Positions 42,308 to 50,829 of a stretch of 64,000 bases of DNA are shown one piece after another. The notes under the pieces were generated by a model. That model saw nothing but the letters and a program-made list of their open reading frames with translations, was not told the origin of the DNA and ran no database searches. How positions within the stretch are numbered: the first letter of the stretch is position 1; every line of letters begins with the position of its first letter. Source of the stretch: Neobacillus sp. YX16 (GTDB taxonomy: Bacteria > Bacillota > Bacilli > Bacillales > Cytobacillaceae); NCBI RefSeq assembly GCF_030123505.1, contig NZ_CP126115.1, forward strand, positions 2,804,001 to 2,868,000. The letters are read 5' to 3'. A program made the position numbers and the translations under genes.

Positions 42308-43028
42308 ACAATTGCCTAATTTAAAATTAACATCAGATATCCTGCCAGAACGTGTTCTTGTATGTGGGGATCCAGGTCGTGCCAAGATTATTTCCGATTT
42401 ATTGGATAATCCTGTTTTACTCGCTCAAAATCGCGAGTATCACACTTACAGCGGAAGCTGGAAGGGGAGTCAGGTAGCCGTAGTCAGCCATGGTGTTGGA
42501 GCACCTGGGGCAGCGGTATGTTTTGAAGAACTTCTTATGGGTGGTGTACAGTTCATCATTCGAGTAGGAACAGCTGGTTCTTATCAAAAAGATGTTACAC
42601 CTGGAAGCCTAGTGATCAGTACCGCTGCTGTAAGCTGTGATGGGTTAACGAAACAAATTGTCCCTCCTGGATTTCCAGCAGTGGCAGACCGAAATATTGT
42701 TGAGGCATTAATGAATGCGGCAGTTTTAACTGGGGGAGGCGTTCCTGTAAATGAGGGGATTACCCTTACACTTGATGCCTTTTATTCAGGAGTTCTTGAA
42801 TTTCCACATCAGCTTTATAAAAAAGCTGGAGTTCTGGCAGTTGACATGGAAAACTCCGCTTTATTTGTAATTGCCGCTTTGAAAGGGATAAAAGCTGGGG
42901 CGATTATGGCCATTGATGGCTATGCGGATGCAGAACTGCGAGACGAATATAATCCACACAATAACTTGGTTTCCAACGCGGTGGAAGCGGAAATGAAAAT
43001 AGCCTTGGATGCGATTACGTCATTATAA
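42300..43028 (+). CDS. Nucleoside phosphorylase (PNP/UDP family 1)
   Basis: A 242-residue phosphorylase: VLVCGDPGRAKIISDLL (phosphate site), REYHTYSGSWKG, VSHGVGAPGAA, RVGTAGSYQKDVTPG (base site) and the ribose-binding VDMENSALFVIA near residue 185. The family cleaves purine, uridine or methylthio nucleosides with phosphate. The start is likely TTG 42300 (gggag about ten bases away); ATG 42279 has no spacer to its site. Last gene of the riboswitch operon. Confidence 0.85.
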   Translation: MTKQLPNLKLTSDILPERVLVCGDPGRAKIISDLLDNPVLLAQNREYHTYSGSWKGSQVAVVSHGVGAPGAAVCFEELLMGGVQFIIRVGTAGSYQKDVTPGSLVISTAAVSCDGLTKQIVPPGFPAVADRNIVEALMNAAVLTGGGVPVNEGITLTLDAFYSGVLEFPHQLYKKAGVLAVDMENSALFVIAALKGIKAGAIMAIDGYADAELRDEYNPHNNLVSNAVEAEMKIALDAITSL

Positions 43029-43068
43029 GTATTAGTTTTTCGCTGAAGCATTAGGATTTGAAAAAAAT

Positions 43069-43112
43069 GCCGACTTACCTTCTGAATTACTGGAAGGTAA
43101 GTTGGCTTTTAA
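43069..43112 (+). terminator. Terminator of the riboswitch operon
   Basis: A 13-bp stem (gccgacttacctt with its partner) followed by ttttaat. Confidence 0.85.
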
Positions 43113-43244
43113 TCTTTCATTTACAATAAAAGTGCTCATATAATTTTTCTGGGGATTATGAAAAGTTTTACTAGTACATGGTAAGAGTTCTTTGAGATAA
43201 TTATTGCATGTGTTTTATTTTTAGGGTGAATGGAAGGCGAAAAC

Positions 43245-44174
43245 ATGACATCAAATACGTTTTATTACTTAGGATTAATCTTCGTATCCGTTGTTTGGGG
43301 AATCAATTTTGGGGTTTCACGGTGGGCAATGGATGTGTTTCCTGCTGAAGTGTTTGTATTTCTTCGATTTGGTCTAGCCCTGCCTGTCTTATTTCTTATT
43401 TTAAAGTGGACAGAAGGCAGTGTAAAAGTGGAGAGACGTGATTTGCTAACACTCGCTATTATTGGATTGATTGGTGTCACTGCGTTAGAAATCATGGTTA
43501 TGTACTCTATCAAATATACAACCCTTGCTAATGCTTCTTTATTAAATGTTGCACCATGGCCCATTTTTGCTGCTCTTTTTGCACCGTTATTTACTCGAGA
43601 AAGAATAAGCATCAGAGTGGCAATTGGCGGCTTTATTGCGTTAGTGGGAGTTACGCTGATCATCCTAGGGGGAAAAGATGGGTTTGATCTCAGTTCTCAG
43701 TATATGATAGGAAACTACATTGCTTTAGCTATTAGCTTAATCGGTGCACTATTTAATTTGGCGTGTATGCCGCTGATGAAGAAATACTCACCTCTTCGTG
43801 TAACCGCGTGGTACGTTTTATTTGGTTCACTATTTTTATTTCCGTTTACCGTTAATAAATGGAGTGGAATCCAAACGGATAACCTTTCTATCATCACATG
43901 GGGAGCCGTTGCTTACAATGTGTTACTTTGCACAGTTGCTGCCTTTGTTATATGGAATATATGTATGAAACATGTAGGCGCAGCCAAAGCAAATTTCTTC
44001 CGTTATTTTGTTCCCGCTGCGGCAGCAATGGCGGGTGCGTTATTCTTTAATGAATCAATTTGGATTACACAAATGGTTGGTGGACTAGTGATTATTCTTG
44101 GTTTAGTTTGGATTGGAACGGAGAGAAAACAGCAGATTCCACCAATTATGAAAATCTCTAACTCCAATAGATAA
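43245..44174 (+). CDS. EamA/DMT-family transporter
   Basis: A 309-residue protein with ten helices in two EamA repeats (SVVWGINFGVSRWAMDV at the start of the first, GNYIALAISLIGALFNL at the start of the second). DMT carriers export amino acids or other metabolites. The start is ATG 43245 after ggaaggcg. No partner gene indicates its substrate. Confidence 0.85.
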   Translation: MTSNTFYYLGLIFVSVVWGINFGVSRWAMDVFPAEVFVFLRFGLALPVLFLILKWTEGSVKVERRDLLTLAIIGLIGVTALEIMVMYSIKYTTLANASLLNVAPWPIFAALFAPLFTRERISIRVAIGGFIALVGVTLIILGGKDGFDLSSQYMIGNYIALAISLIGALFNLACMPLMKKYSPLRVTAWYVLFGSLFLFPFTVNKWSGIQTDNLSIITWGAVAYNVLLCTVAAFVIWNICMKHVGAAKANFFRYFVPAAAAMAGALFFNESIWITQMVGGLVIILGLVWIGTERKQQIPPIMKISNSNR

Positions 44175-44329
44175 GTAAAATAATAGCTTAATATAAGGCT
44201 TTGCTTAACTGGACCGGTCCATTTGTAAAATGAAAAGACTATATGGCTATCTTTTTACAAAGTTATCGACATATTAATTAAATAAGTGTAAAATAGGTGA
44301 ATCCTAAATAAAAATCCGCGTACTGTGGT

Positions 44330-44362
44330 CGAGGTTGTAGCACCCCTCGTTAAAAAACTAAG
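44330..44362 (+). promoter_or_regulatory. PreQ1-I riboswitch
   Basis: cgaggttgtagcacccctcg followed by ttaaaaaactaag is the full preQ1 class I pattern: hairpin plus A-rich tail pseudoknot. It sits just before a terminator and a queuosine-precursor transporter gene. Confidence 0.9.
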
Positions 44363-44367
44363 ACGAA

Positions 44368-44398
44368 GCAGCATTTCTCTTAGAGGTGCTGTTTTTTT
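44368..44398 (+). terminator. Expression-platform terminator of the preQ1 riboswitch
   Basis: An 11-bp stem (gcagcatttct/agaggtgctgt with G-T pairs) and a run of seven T. Confidence 0.85.
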
Positions 44399-44434
44399 GT
44401 TGTTCATCATAGAGAATAAAGGGAGAGTAGTTTT

Positions 44435-44971
44435 GTGAGAATACTATTGTATTTAGTTTCAATTATTGCTGCAAACGTCGTAACAGCAGCATTCACACCA
44501 TTAATAATGGGAATCTTTATTGTCCCAATGGGAACATTTTTAATCGGTGCAACATTTATCTTCCGTGACCTGGTGCAAAACAAGTACGGCAGAAAGAAGA
44601 CGTACATGTTTATTGGATTAGCACTGTTTTTATCCGCGGTTGTTTCATCTATTCTCGGCGATACTTTAATCATCGTTTTAGCATCTGCAGTTACTTTCGC
44701 GATAGCAGAAACAACGGATACAGAAATTTATTCAAGACTAAAGTTACCAATGAGTTTACGTGTACTTTACAGCGGAATTGTCGGAGGGATCTTGGACAGT
44801 GCCATTTTCGTGGTTCTTGGTCTGAGCCCGTTTGGTGCTAACTTCCTTCCATGGGAAGCCGTTCCATCTGCAATCATAGGTCAAGTCATTGTTAAAACAA
44901 TCATTCAAGGGATTGCAGCACTTATCATTCATCAAACGAATAACATAAGCAAAAATACAGTTGCGAATTAA
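44435..44971 (+). CDS. Queuosine-precursor transporter (VUT family, YpdP-like)
   Basis: A 178-residue protein with five or six helices of the VUT/YhhQ family, including TFIFRDLVQNKYGRKKTY near residue 39. YhhQ-type proteins import preQ0 or preQ1 for tRNA queuosine. The preQ1 riboswitch directly upstream agrees with this role. The start is GTG 44435 (ribosome site gggagag). Confidence 0.88.
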   Translation: MRILLYLVSIIAANVVTAAFTPLIMGIFIVPMGTFLIGATFIFRDLVQNKYGRKKTYMFIGLALFLSAVVSSILGDTLIIVLASAVTFAIAETTDTEIYSRLKLPMSLRVLYSGIVGGILDSAIFVVLGLSPFGANFLPWEAVPSAIIGQVIVKTIIQGIAALIIHQTNNISKNTVAN

Positions 44972-44977
44972 GTTTAG

Positions 44978-45015
44978 AGCTCCAAACTCTTTTAATAGAG
45001 TTTGGGGCTTTTTAT
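44978..45015 (+). terminator. Terminator after the VUT gene
   Basis: A 13-bp stem (agctccaaactct with its partner, one G-T pair) and a T-run. Confidence 0.85.
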
Positions 45016-45109
45016 TATATAAATCATAGTTAAACAACGTCTAGTACGGACTGTGGTAGTCATATATTCATATTACCCTTGAATTCTTCAGAAAAGAGGT
45101 GTTGTTATC

Positions 45110-45814
45110 ATGTTTTCTGTCACCGGAATGCAGACTTTCACATTCTTTTCAATGCCCCATATTATGACGTTAATTCTCTTTTTTCTAACCTGTTTCCTTT
45201 TGGTGTTTTTCAGAACGAAACTTAAGAGCTACCAGCACATGATAAAATGGACACTATTTACTACCTTGATACTTTGTGAAGTTAGCTTCCATTTGTGGCT
45301 AATCCTTACCAATCAATGGGAAGTAGGGGATCTCCCGTTACAGCTTTGTTCACTCAGTACCTTTTTATCATTGTACTTATTTTTGAAAAAGAATCAAAAA
45401 GTGTTTAATTTGCTATTCTTTATTGGTCTAATTCCTCCCATCTTAAGTATGGTCACTCCTGATATCGTCTACCAATTTCCTCATTTTCGATTCTTAAAAT
45501 ATTTCCTGCATCATTCAGCTATTCCCTTAGCCGTTTTGTACTTTATCCTCTTCGAACGGTACAGAGTTCCTCTCAAAGCTATATTAACGGGCTTTATTAC
45601 CTTGAATATCATAGCTGTCCCAGTATTCTTCCTGAATATATTGTTAGACACAAACTTTTTCTTCTTAGCGAGCCCTTCAGAAACAGAGACCATATTATCA
45701 TTTTTCGGCAGTGGAATCATGTATTATGTAAACCTTGAAATAGTTGGACTCATCGTATTTATCATCACATATATACCAATGGGGATTTTACAAATAAGGG
45801 AAAATAAACTCTAA
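45110..45814 (+). CDS. TIGR02206/YwaF-type membrane protein
   Basis: A 234-residue protein with six or seven helices: HIMTLILFFLTCFLLVFF, WTLFTTLILCEVSFHLWL, the conserved LPLQLCSLSTFLSLYLFLKK, and FLKYFLHHSAIPLAVLY. It resembles Bacillus YwaF, of unknown function. Single gene with terminator; ribosome site gaggtg. Confidence 0.8.
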   Translation: MFSVTGMQTFTFFSMPHIMTLILFFLTCFLLVFFRTKLKSYQHMIKWTLFTTLILCEVSFHLWLILTNQWEVGDLPLQLCSLSTFLSLYLFLKKNQKVFNLLFFIGLIPPILSMVTPDIVYQFPHFRFLKYFLHHSAIPLAVLYFILFERYRVPLKAILTGFITLNIIAVPVFFLNILLDTNFFFLASPSETETILSFFGSGIMYYVNLEIVGLIVFIITYIPMGILQIRENKL

Positions 45815-45837
45815 AATAGAGAAATCTATATTTTCAC

Positions 45838-45872
45838 CACACAGCATTCACAAGATGGCTGTGTGTTTTTTT
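45838..45872 (+). terminator. Terminator after the YwaF-like gene
   Basis: An 8-bp stem (cacacagc/gctgtgtg) and a run of seven T. Confidence 0.8.
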
Positions 45873-45953
45873 GTGGAAATGGTGTATTTTATGTGTTATA
45901 TAAAGTGAGACATGTTATTTTGAGTTGTAATAAAATGAAGGGCTGCTGATGAT

Positions 45954-46613
45954 ATGAAGGTTGCAATATTTGATTTTGATGGAACATTATTTCCTAATGA
46001 GACTTTTCCACTATTGATGGGGCATTTGAAGAATCATCCTCTGCATTTCCAGAAGTATCGGAATTTCTTCCTTAGAATTTTACCGGTATATCTTGCATAC
46101 AAATGTAAGCTTTACCCCGAACAAAAAATGAAAGAATATTCAATGTGGTCGTATATAGCTGCTTTTGGAACTTCTCCAAAATCAGAGATTGACCAGTTTT
46201 TTTCACAAATTGGCGAGAGCATGAGTCAAAACCTAAGTGAACCGGTGTTACATAGACTTGAACAACATAGAAGGGAAGGCTATTATACTATGCTTGTGTC
46301 CGGTGCTTATGAGCCGCTCCTGCACTCCGTTACAAAAAATGTAAATTTTGATTGTATCATTGGAAGCAGCATTCCTTATAATGATGAGAAATTATCTAAG
46401 AACGCTTCTATAAAATACATATACGGGGAACGAAAGAGTGATTTCATCAATGCCCATCTGTCCCATAGAGAAGTAGATTGGAAAAATAGCTTTGCATATG
46501 GCGATAGTTACACGGACTTAAACGTTCTTGAATTAGTAGGAAATCCTGTTGCTGTGAACCCAGAACCGCGGCTTTTAGAGGTAGCTAATCATAAGAAATG
46601 GGAAATTATTTAG
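45954..46613 (+). CDS. HAD-family phosphatase (HAD-IB type)
   Basis: A 219-residue haloacid-dehalogenase phosphatase: motif I DFDGTLFPNE at residues 7-16, motif II VSGAYEPLL near residue 114, the lysine region and motif III YGDSYTDLNVLE near residue 181. HAD-IB members act on phosphoserine or related phosphates; the target is unknown. Alone between terminators. Confidence 0.87.
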   Translation: MKVAIFDFDGTLFPNETFPLLMGHLKNHPLHFQKYRNFFLRILPVYLAYKCKLYPEQKMKEYSMWSYIAAFGTSPKSEIDQFFSQIGESMSQNLSEPVLHRLEQHRREGYYTMLVSGAYEPLLHSVTKNVNFDCIIGSSIPYNDEKLSKNASIKYIYGERKSDFINAHLSHREVDWKNSFAYGDSYTDLNVLELVGNPVAVNPEPRLLEVANHKKWEII

Positions 46614-46752
46614 AAAAAGTTGTAAATTCGTGTGAAGTGTACAGCTTATTCGGTAAAATCGTACATTTTATACAATATAGCGTACAGCTTCTACAAAAAA
46701 ACATACAGTTTCTACAAATCAGCCCCAAAACGGCATTCTGTTATCCACAAAA

Positions 46753-46797
46753 AACGAGAGCGTATCCGCATGAATGGATACGCTCTCGTTCTATTTA
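46753..46797 (+). terminator. Terminator after the HAD gene
   Basis: A 15-bp perfect stem (aacgagagcgtatcc with its partner), then ctattt. Before it, 46620-46720 holds loose copies of tacagcttctacaaa and no gene. Confidence 0.8.
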
Positions 46798-46995
46798 AAA
46801 AAATAGAAAATACTAGGATGGCTATTAATGGCAGTAAAAAAGATACATAAAAAGTTATTAGAAAATTTCATAAGTGGGTTGACGAGATAATAAATATTAT
46901 TTATTATAATAATCAGATAAATAATATTTATTACATCGAGAGATACTTGGTAACTGTCTTAAACAAAAGGAGGTGTTATAGACTTTCAATATAAA

Positions 46996-47079
46996 ATGGA
47001 TACGCTTTCAATATTGAGTGGAATCCTGTTTTTTAACCTTCTATCCCAAAAAGTCGGAATACCATTGTTGTTGTGGTAA
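46996..47079 (+). pseudogene. Possible antiporter N-terminus remnant, or chance frame
   Basis: A 27-codon frame (MDTLSILSGILFFNLLSQK... ending IPLLLW) resembles the first helix of a cation/proton antiporter. A ribosome site (aaaggaggtg) lies too far upstream (about 20 bases). It overlaps a cre site, so the stretch is as likely to be regulatory DNA. Confidence 0.25.
46997..47011 (-). promoter_or_regulatory. CcpA cre site
   Basis: Read on the minus strand, TTGAAAGCGTATCCA fits WTGNAANCGNWNNCW completely. It lies 106 bases before the regulator of the ring-degradation cluster. Confidence 0.55.
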
Positions 47080-47104
47080 GGTTAAAACATAGTAAGGATA
47101 GGAG

Positions 47105-47118
47105 TGTTAACGCTTTAT
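47105..47118. promoter_or_regulatory. Near-cre site over the regulator start
   Basis: TGTTAACGCTTTAT matches 12 of 14 positions of the cre palindrome and covers the start codon region of the next gene. Confidence 0.4.
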
Positions 47119-47830
47119 GAAAAATAGAAGTGAACAATTAGTTAGCGAGCTTGGACGTAAAATAGTAACTGGTGAGTTAAAACAAGGAGAAATCCTCCCA
47201 AAAGTAGAGGATTTAGGTGAAATATATAATGTAAGTCGAACGGTAGTCCGTGAATCCTTTAAAACGTTATCTACTTTGGGGCTTGTGAGATCGAATCAAA
47301 GGGCTGGTACAATTGTTCTTCCACGCTCGGAGTGGCAATGGTGGAATTTAGAACTCATTAACTGGGTGCTTGAAGATGAGAATAATCGTGATTTTCTCCT
47401 GCATTTAACAGAAGTTAGAATGGGGCTAGAACCAATGGCAGCAGCTTTAGCCGCAGAGAGAGCAACCGAGGAGGATTTGGCGAGCATTAAGAATGCCTTC
47501 AATCGACTCGAGCAATCAATTGGAGATGAGAAGGCATGGGCCATTGCCGATTATGATTTTCATGAAAGAATCTTATGTGCTTCATACAACGACTTAATCA
47601 TCAATACAGTTAGAACGCTCCGGAAAGCGCTAGTCTTTAGCCGGGAAAAAACGGTAAGCGCAGCTAAGACTTATCCAGAGTCTCCATTTGATACTCCGAC
47701 AAACGAAGTATTAGAAAGACACCGTTCTATATATGAAGCCATCATGGTGCGTGATGAAAAATTGGCACATGATAAAATGATTGAATTAATCCTGCGGGTT
47801 AAAAGGATATTGGAAAAAATATATTCTTAA
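47117..47830 (+). CDS. GntR-family regulator (FadR/FCD type) of the ring-degradation cluster
   Basis: A 237-residue regulator. Residues 5-72 form the winged helix (VTGELKQGEILPKVEDLGEIYNVSRTVVRESFKTLSTLGLV) and the rest an FCD domain with EVRMGLEPMAAALAAERATEEDL and the metal-type residues in DYDFHERIL and ERHRSIYEAI. It is only distantly like the two GntR genes near 5 and 18 kb, with a different recognition helix. The next gene follows after 42 bases. Confidence 0.9.
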   Translation: MKNRSEQLVSELGRKIVTGELKQGEILPKVEDLGEIYNVSRTVVRESFKTLSTLGLVRSNQRAGTIVLPRSEWQWWNLELINWVLEDENNRDFLLHLTEVRMGLEPMAAALAAERATEEDLASIKNAFNRLEQSIGDEKAWAIADYDFHERILCASYNDLIINTVRTLRKALVFSREKTVSAAKTYPESPFDTPTNEVLERHRSIYEAIMVRDEKLAHDKMIELILRVKRILEKIYS

Positions 47831-47872
47831 TTTCACTGAACTTCAAAAACCAAAAAATAGGGGGAGTTAAAT

Positions 47873-48850
47873 GTGGGAATCCAAATAGTAAGATTTGAAA
47901 AGGAAAAGAAAGAACAGTGGGGAGTTGTATCAAATAACCGTATTTCCGTATTAAGGGATAGGTATTCTTCTTTAGCTCATTTTTTAGAAGAGGGTGTTGA
48001 AGAAGCTAGAAAATTAATAGATCAAGGAAAAGGTGAATCTCTTTCATTAAATGAAGTGACCATCTTAAGCCCTGTAACTAAACCAGCAAGAATTGTCTGT
48101 CAGGGTGCCAATTACTCCTCTCATCGTGCTGAATCTGGTATGGAAGCAGCTCGGCCGCCATATAATATGTTTTTTAGTAAAGCAGATAGCACACTTTGTG
48201 GTCCCTATACAGAGATTATTCGTCCGTCTCATGTTAAGCTATTAGACTATGAAATTGAGCTGGGGCTAGTCATTGGAACGGAGATTTCTTCATCCGTTGA
48301 AGTCACAGATGAAAACCTTCACCAATATATTGCAGGGCTTGTTATTATGGATGATGTTTCTGCAAGAGATGTACAACTCTCTGAGGGGCAATGGTTAAAA
48401 GGGAAGAGCTACCGTACTTTTGGACCTACTGGACCGTTTTTGTATTTACTTGATAAAGAAGAGGTTCCACTCATACATGATCTAGAATTAAATTTATGGG
48501 TAAATGATGAATTACGTCAATCAGCAAATACGAATCAATTATTATACAAACCTGCTGAAACTTTAACAGAGCTTTCAGAAATTATGAATCTTTCAAAAGG
48601 TGATTTGGTTATAACCGGTACAACTGGCGGAGTAGCACTCAGTCTTACACCAGAGATACTAGGACAACTATCAAGCCATCTGGTCCCATACGCTGAGAAA
48701 GTAGATTTGCTTGTTGAAAGTCAAATCAATAACGGTAAATATCTGAATGATGGGGATGTTATTCGTTGCCAAATTAAGAGTAAAGATGGGAAAATTGATC
48801 TTGGTGAACAAGTAAATAAAGTTGTTTCTAGTAAAGTAGCAATTTCTTAA
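47873..48850 (+). CDS. Fumarylacetoacetate hydrolase (FAH)-family protein
   Basis: A 325-residue protein. The C-terminal FAH fold starts near residue 70 (ARIVCQGANYSSHRAESG), with metal ligands in YEIELGLVIG and IMDDVSARDVQ and the GPFLYLL and LVITGTTGGVAL segments. The family includes FAH, acylpyruvases and 2-hydroxy-dienoate hydratases/decarboxylases. Here it probably acts on the product of the ring-opening dioxygenase. The start is GTG 47873 (ribosome site ggggag). Confidence 0.87.
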   Translation: MGIQIVRFEKEKKEQWGVVSNNRISVLRDRYSSLAHFLEEGVEEARKLIDQGKGESLSLNEVTILSPVTKPARIVCQGANYSSHRAESGMEAARPPYNMFFSKADSTLCGPYTEIIRPSHVKLLDYEIELGLVIGTEISSSVEVTDENLHQYIAGLVIMDDVSARDVQLSEGQWLKGKSYRTFGPTGPFLYLLDKEEVPLIHDLELNLWVNDELRQSANTNQLLYKPAETLTELSEIMNLSKGDLVITGTTGGVALSLTPEILGQLSSHLVPYAEKVDLLVESQINNGKYLNDGDVIRCQIKSKDGKIDLGEQVNKVVSSKVAIS

Positions 48851-49026
48851 AATTGTATATTTTTAAAAATGCTGGGATTAAATATCCCAGCAACCTCTAG
48901 TTCTTACATAAATAAATTTAACGTCCATGTAGATGAATTAAATCAGTTTAATAGTTGATAAGAATGTATGCGTTTACAAAATGGAGTTTTTGATTAAATT
49001 TGAGAATCTTTGTATAGGGGTGGAGA

Positions 49027-50613
49027 ATGAAACTAGAAATGATTGATGTAGCAATTGTTGGTTATGGACCTGTATCAAAGCTTTTAGCTGCATTACTTGG
49101 CCAAAAAGGATGGAAGGTTGGGGTATATGAAAGATTTTCTGAAGCCTATCCACTTCCCCGTGCCGTTCATTTGGATGATGAGGTTGCGAGAATGCTCCAA
49201 TCAATTCTTCCAAATAGTGAACTTGAAAGAATCTTACAACCAGTCCCTGATTTATATGAATGGCGAAATGCTGAACAGCAATTACTATTGGCCCTCGATT
49301 TCTCTCAAGATGGCATTTCAGGATGGCCAGGACATTTATTTTTCAATCAGCCAGAGCTTGAAAAAGTGATGGATGCTGCTTGCCGTAAACTGCCTAGCGT
49401 AAATGTGCAAATGGGTAATGAAGCAATTGAGTTAAAGGAATTTGAGGATCATGTAGAGCTTATGGTGAAAGACCTGCAGGGGGAAGTTCGTATGATTCAT
49501 GCAAAGTATGTTGTTGGTTGTGACGGTGCAAACAGTTTTGTTCGTAAAAAGATGGATTCTACAATTACGGACCTTGGATTTGCAGCAGATTGGCTTGTTA
49601 TTGATATCGTTACGAATGAGGATAGAGAATGGAACCCTATGAATTTGCAGCTATGTGATCCAGCCCGCCCTACAACCGTTGTTTCAGGTGGCCCAGGGAA
49701 AAGACGATGGGAATTCATGGCTCTTCCTGGCGAGACAAAAGAAGACCTTAACAATGTAGATGTAGCATGGCGCTTGCTTGAACCTTGGAATGTAACTCCT
49801 AGTAACGCTGTATTAGAACGGAATGCAGTTTATACATTTAAGGCATTATGGGCGAATGAATGGCAAAAAGGACGGCTCCTTTTAGCAGGTGATGCAGCTC
49901 ATTTAACTCCGCCGTTCATGGGTCAAGGTATGTGCTCTGGTCTTCGTGATTCTATGAATCTAGCTTGGAAGCTAGACCTTATTCTATGTGGAAAAGCTGC
50001 AGCGTCTATTTTAGAGAGTTATACAGAAGAGCGTAAACCTCATAATCGTGAGGTCGTTGAAGCAGCCTTGTTTTTAGGAAATGTCATTTGCGTAACAGAT
50101 CCGGTTGAAGCTAGAAATAGAGATGAGGCATTTTTTACAGGTGGTGTTCCTGAATTTCCTGAATTCCCATTTCTAACAGAAGGCATTCTCTACCAATCAG
50201 CTGACGGGAAAAATAAAAAATACACGGGGAAACTTTCATTCCAAGGTCAGGTAAAGTATAGAGGGAAAACAGGTTTATTTGATGATGTTGTAGGAAATGG
50301 ATGGACGATAATAAGTCCTGTGAATGATCCTAAGAAGGTTTTAAGTGAAGAACAGATTTCGTTTTTAGAGGACATCGGTGTTAAATTTATTGAAATCTCA
50401 GAATCATCAGAAGACAAAGTGGCAATATCTGATAAAGCTGTGGATGTCGATGGAAAATACAAACAATATTTTAAAGATACTGGTCTTGAAGCGGTTGTGG
50501 TTCGCCCAGATTTCTATCTATTTGGTGGTACAGAGAGTTTAGCTGAATTACCATTACTAGTTGAAAATTTATCCAAACAATTTAGTAGATTCATGATTCC
50601 AGCAACTGCATAA
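49027..50613 (+). CDS. FAD-dependent aromatic hydroxylase, MhpA/PHBH type
   Basis: A 528-residue flavin monooxygenase: FAD-binding start VAIVGYGPVSKLLAALLG, PRAVHLDDEVARML, the NAD(P)H/FAD motif VGCDGANSFVR near residue 163, and GRLLLAGDAAHLTPPFMGQGM near residue 290, then a thioredoxin-like tail. Closest in form to 3-(3-hydroxyphenyl)propionate hydroxylase MhpA. The usual GxGPVGL start is altered to GYGPVSK, with Ser for the third Gly. It puts a hydroxyl group on a phenolic ring. Confidence 0.88.
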   Translation: MKLEMIDVAIVGYGPVSKLLAALLGQKGWKVGVYERFSEAYPLPRAVHLDDEVARMLQSILPNSELERILQPVPDLYEWRNAEQQLLLALDFSQDGISGWPGHLFFNQPELEKVMDAACRKLPSVNVQMGNEAIELKEFEDHVELMVKDLQGEVRMIHAKYVVGCDGANSFVRKKMDSTITDLGFAADWLVIDIVTNEDREWNPMNLQLCDPARPTTVVSGGPGKRRWEFMALPGETKEDLNNVDVAWRLLEPWNVTPSNAVLERNAVYTFKALWANEWQKGRLLLAGDAAHLTPPFMGQGMCSGLRDSMNLAWKLDLILCGKAAASILESYTEERKPHNREVVEAALFLGNVICVTDPVEARNRDEAFFTGGVPEFPEFPFLTEGILYQSADGKNKKYTGKLSFQGQVKYRGKTGLFDDVVGNGWTIISPVNDPKKVLSEEQISFLEDIGVKFIEISESSEDKVAISDKAVDVDGKYKQYFKDTGLEAVVVRPDFYLFGGTESLAELPLLVENLSKQFSRFMIPATA

Positions 50614-50653
50614 ACACAAATAAATCTTGTTTTTAATACAGCTGCTGGCTAGA

Positions 50654-50687
50654 GAACAATGGACCGGCATCCATTGTGGTTCGTTTT
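50654..50687 (+). terminator. Hairpin after the hydroxylase gene
   Basis: Stem gaacaatgga with tccattgt..ttc and a 6-base loop, then gttttt. Confidence 0.6.
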
Positions 50688-50829
50688 TCATTTGCTTGGG
50701 GGCAAAAGAAAAACGGGTATGACGTTATCAGACTCTGAAAGTCTTCATTTGAATTTTATCATATTCTCTTAAATTACATCTAACAAAGGATTTGCTTATC
50801 TATTATTTAATCACATGGAGGAATGGGAT

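Noticed and set aside
48870..48892. Hairpin tgctggga/tcccagca after the FAH-family gene
   Set aside because: No T run follows, so a terminator could not be supported; the cluster may read through.
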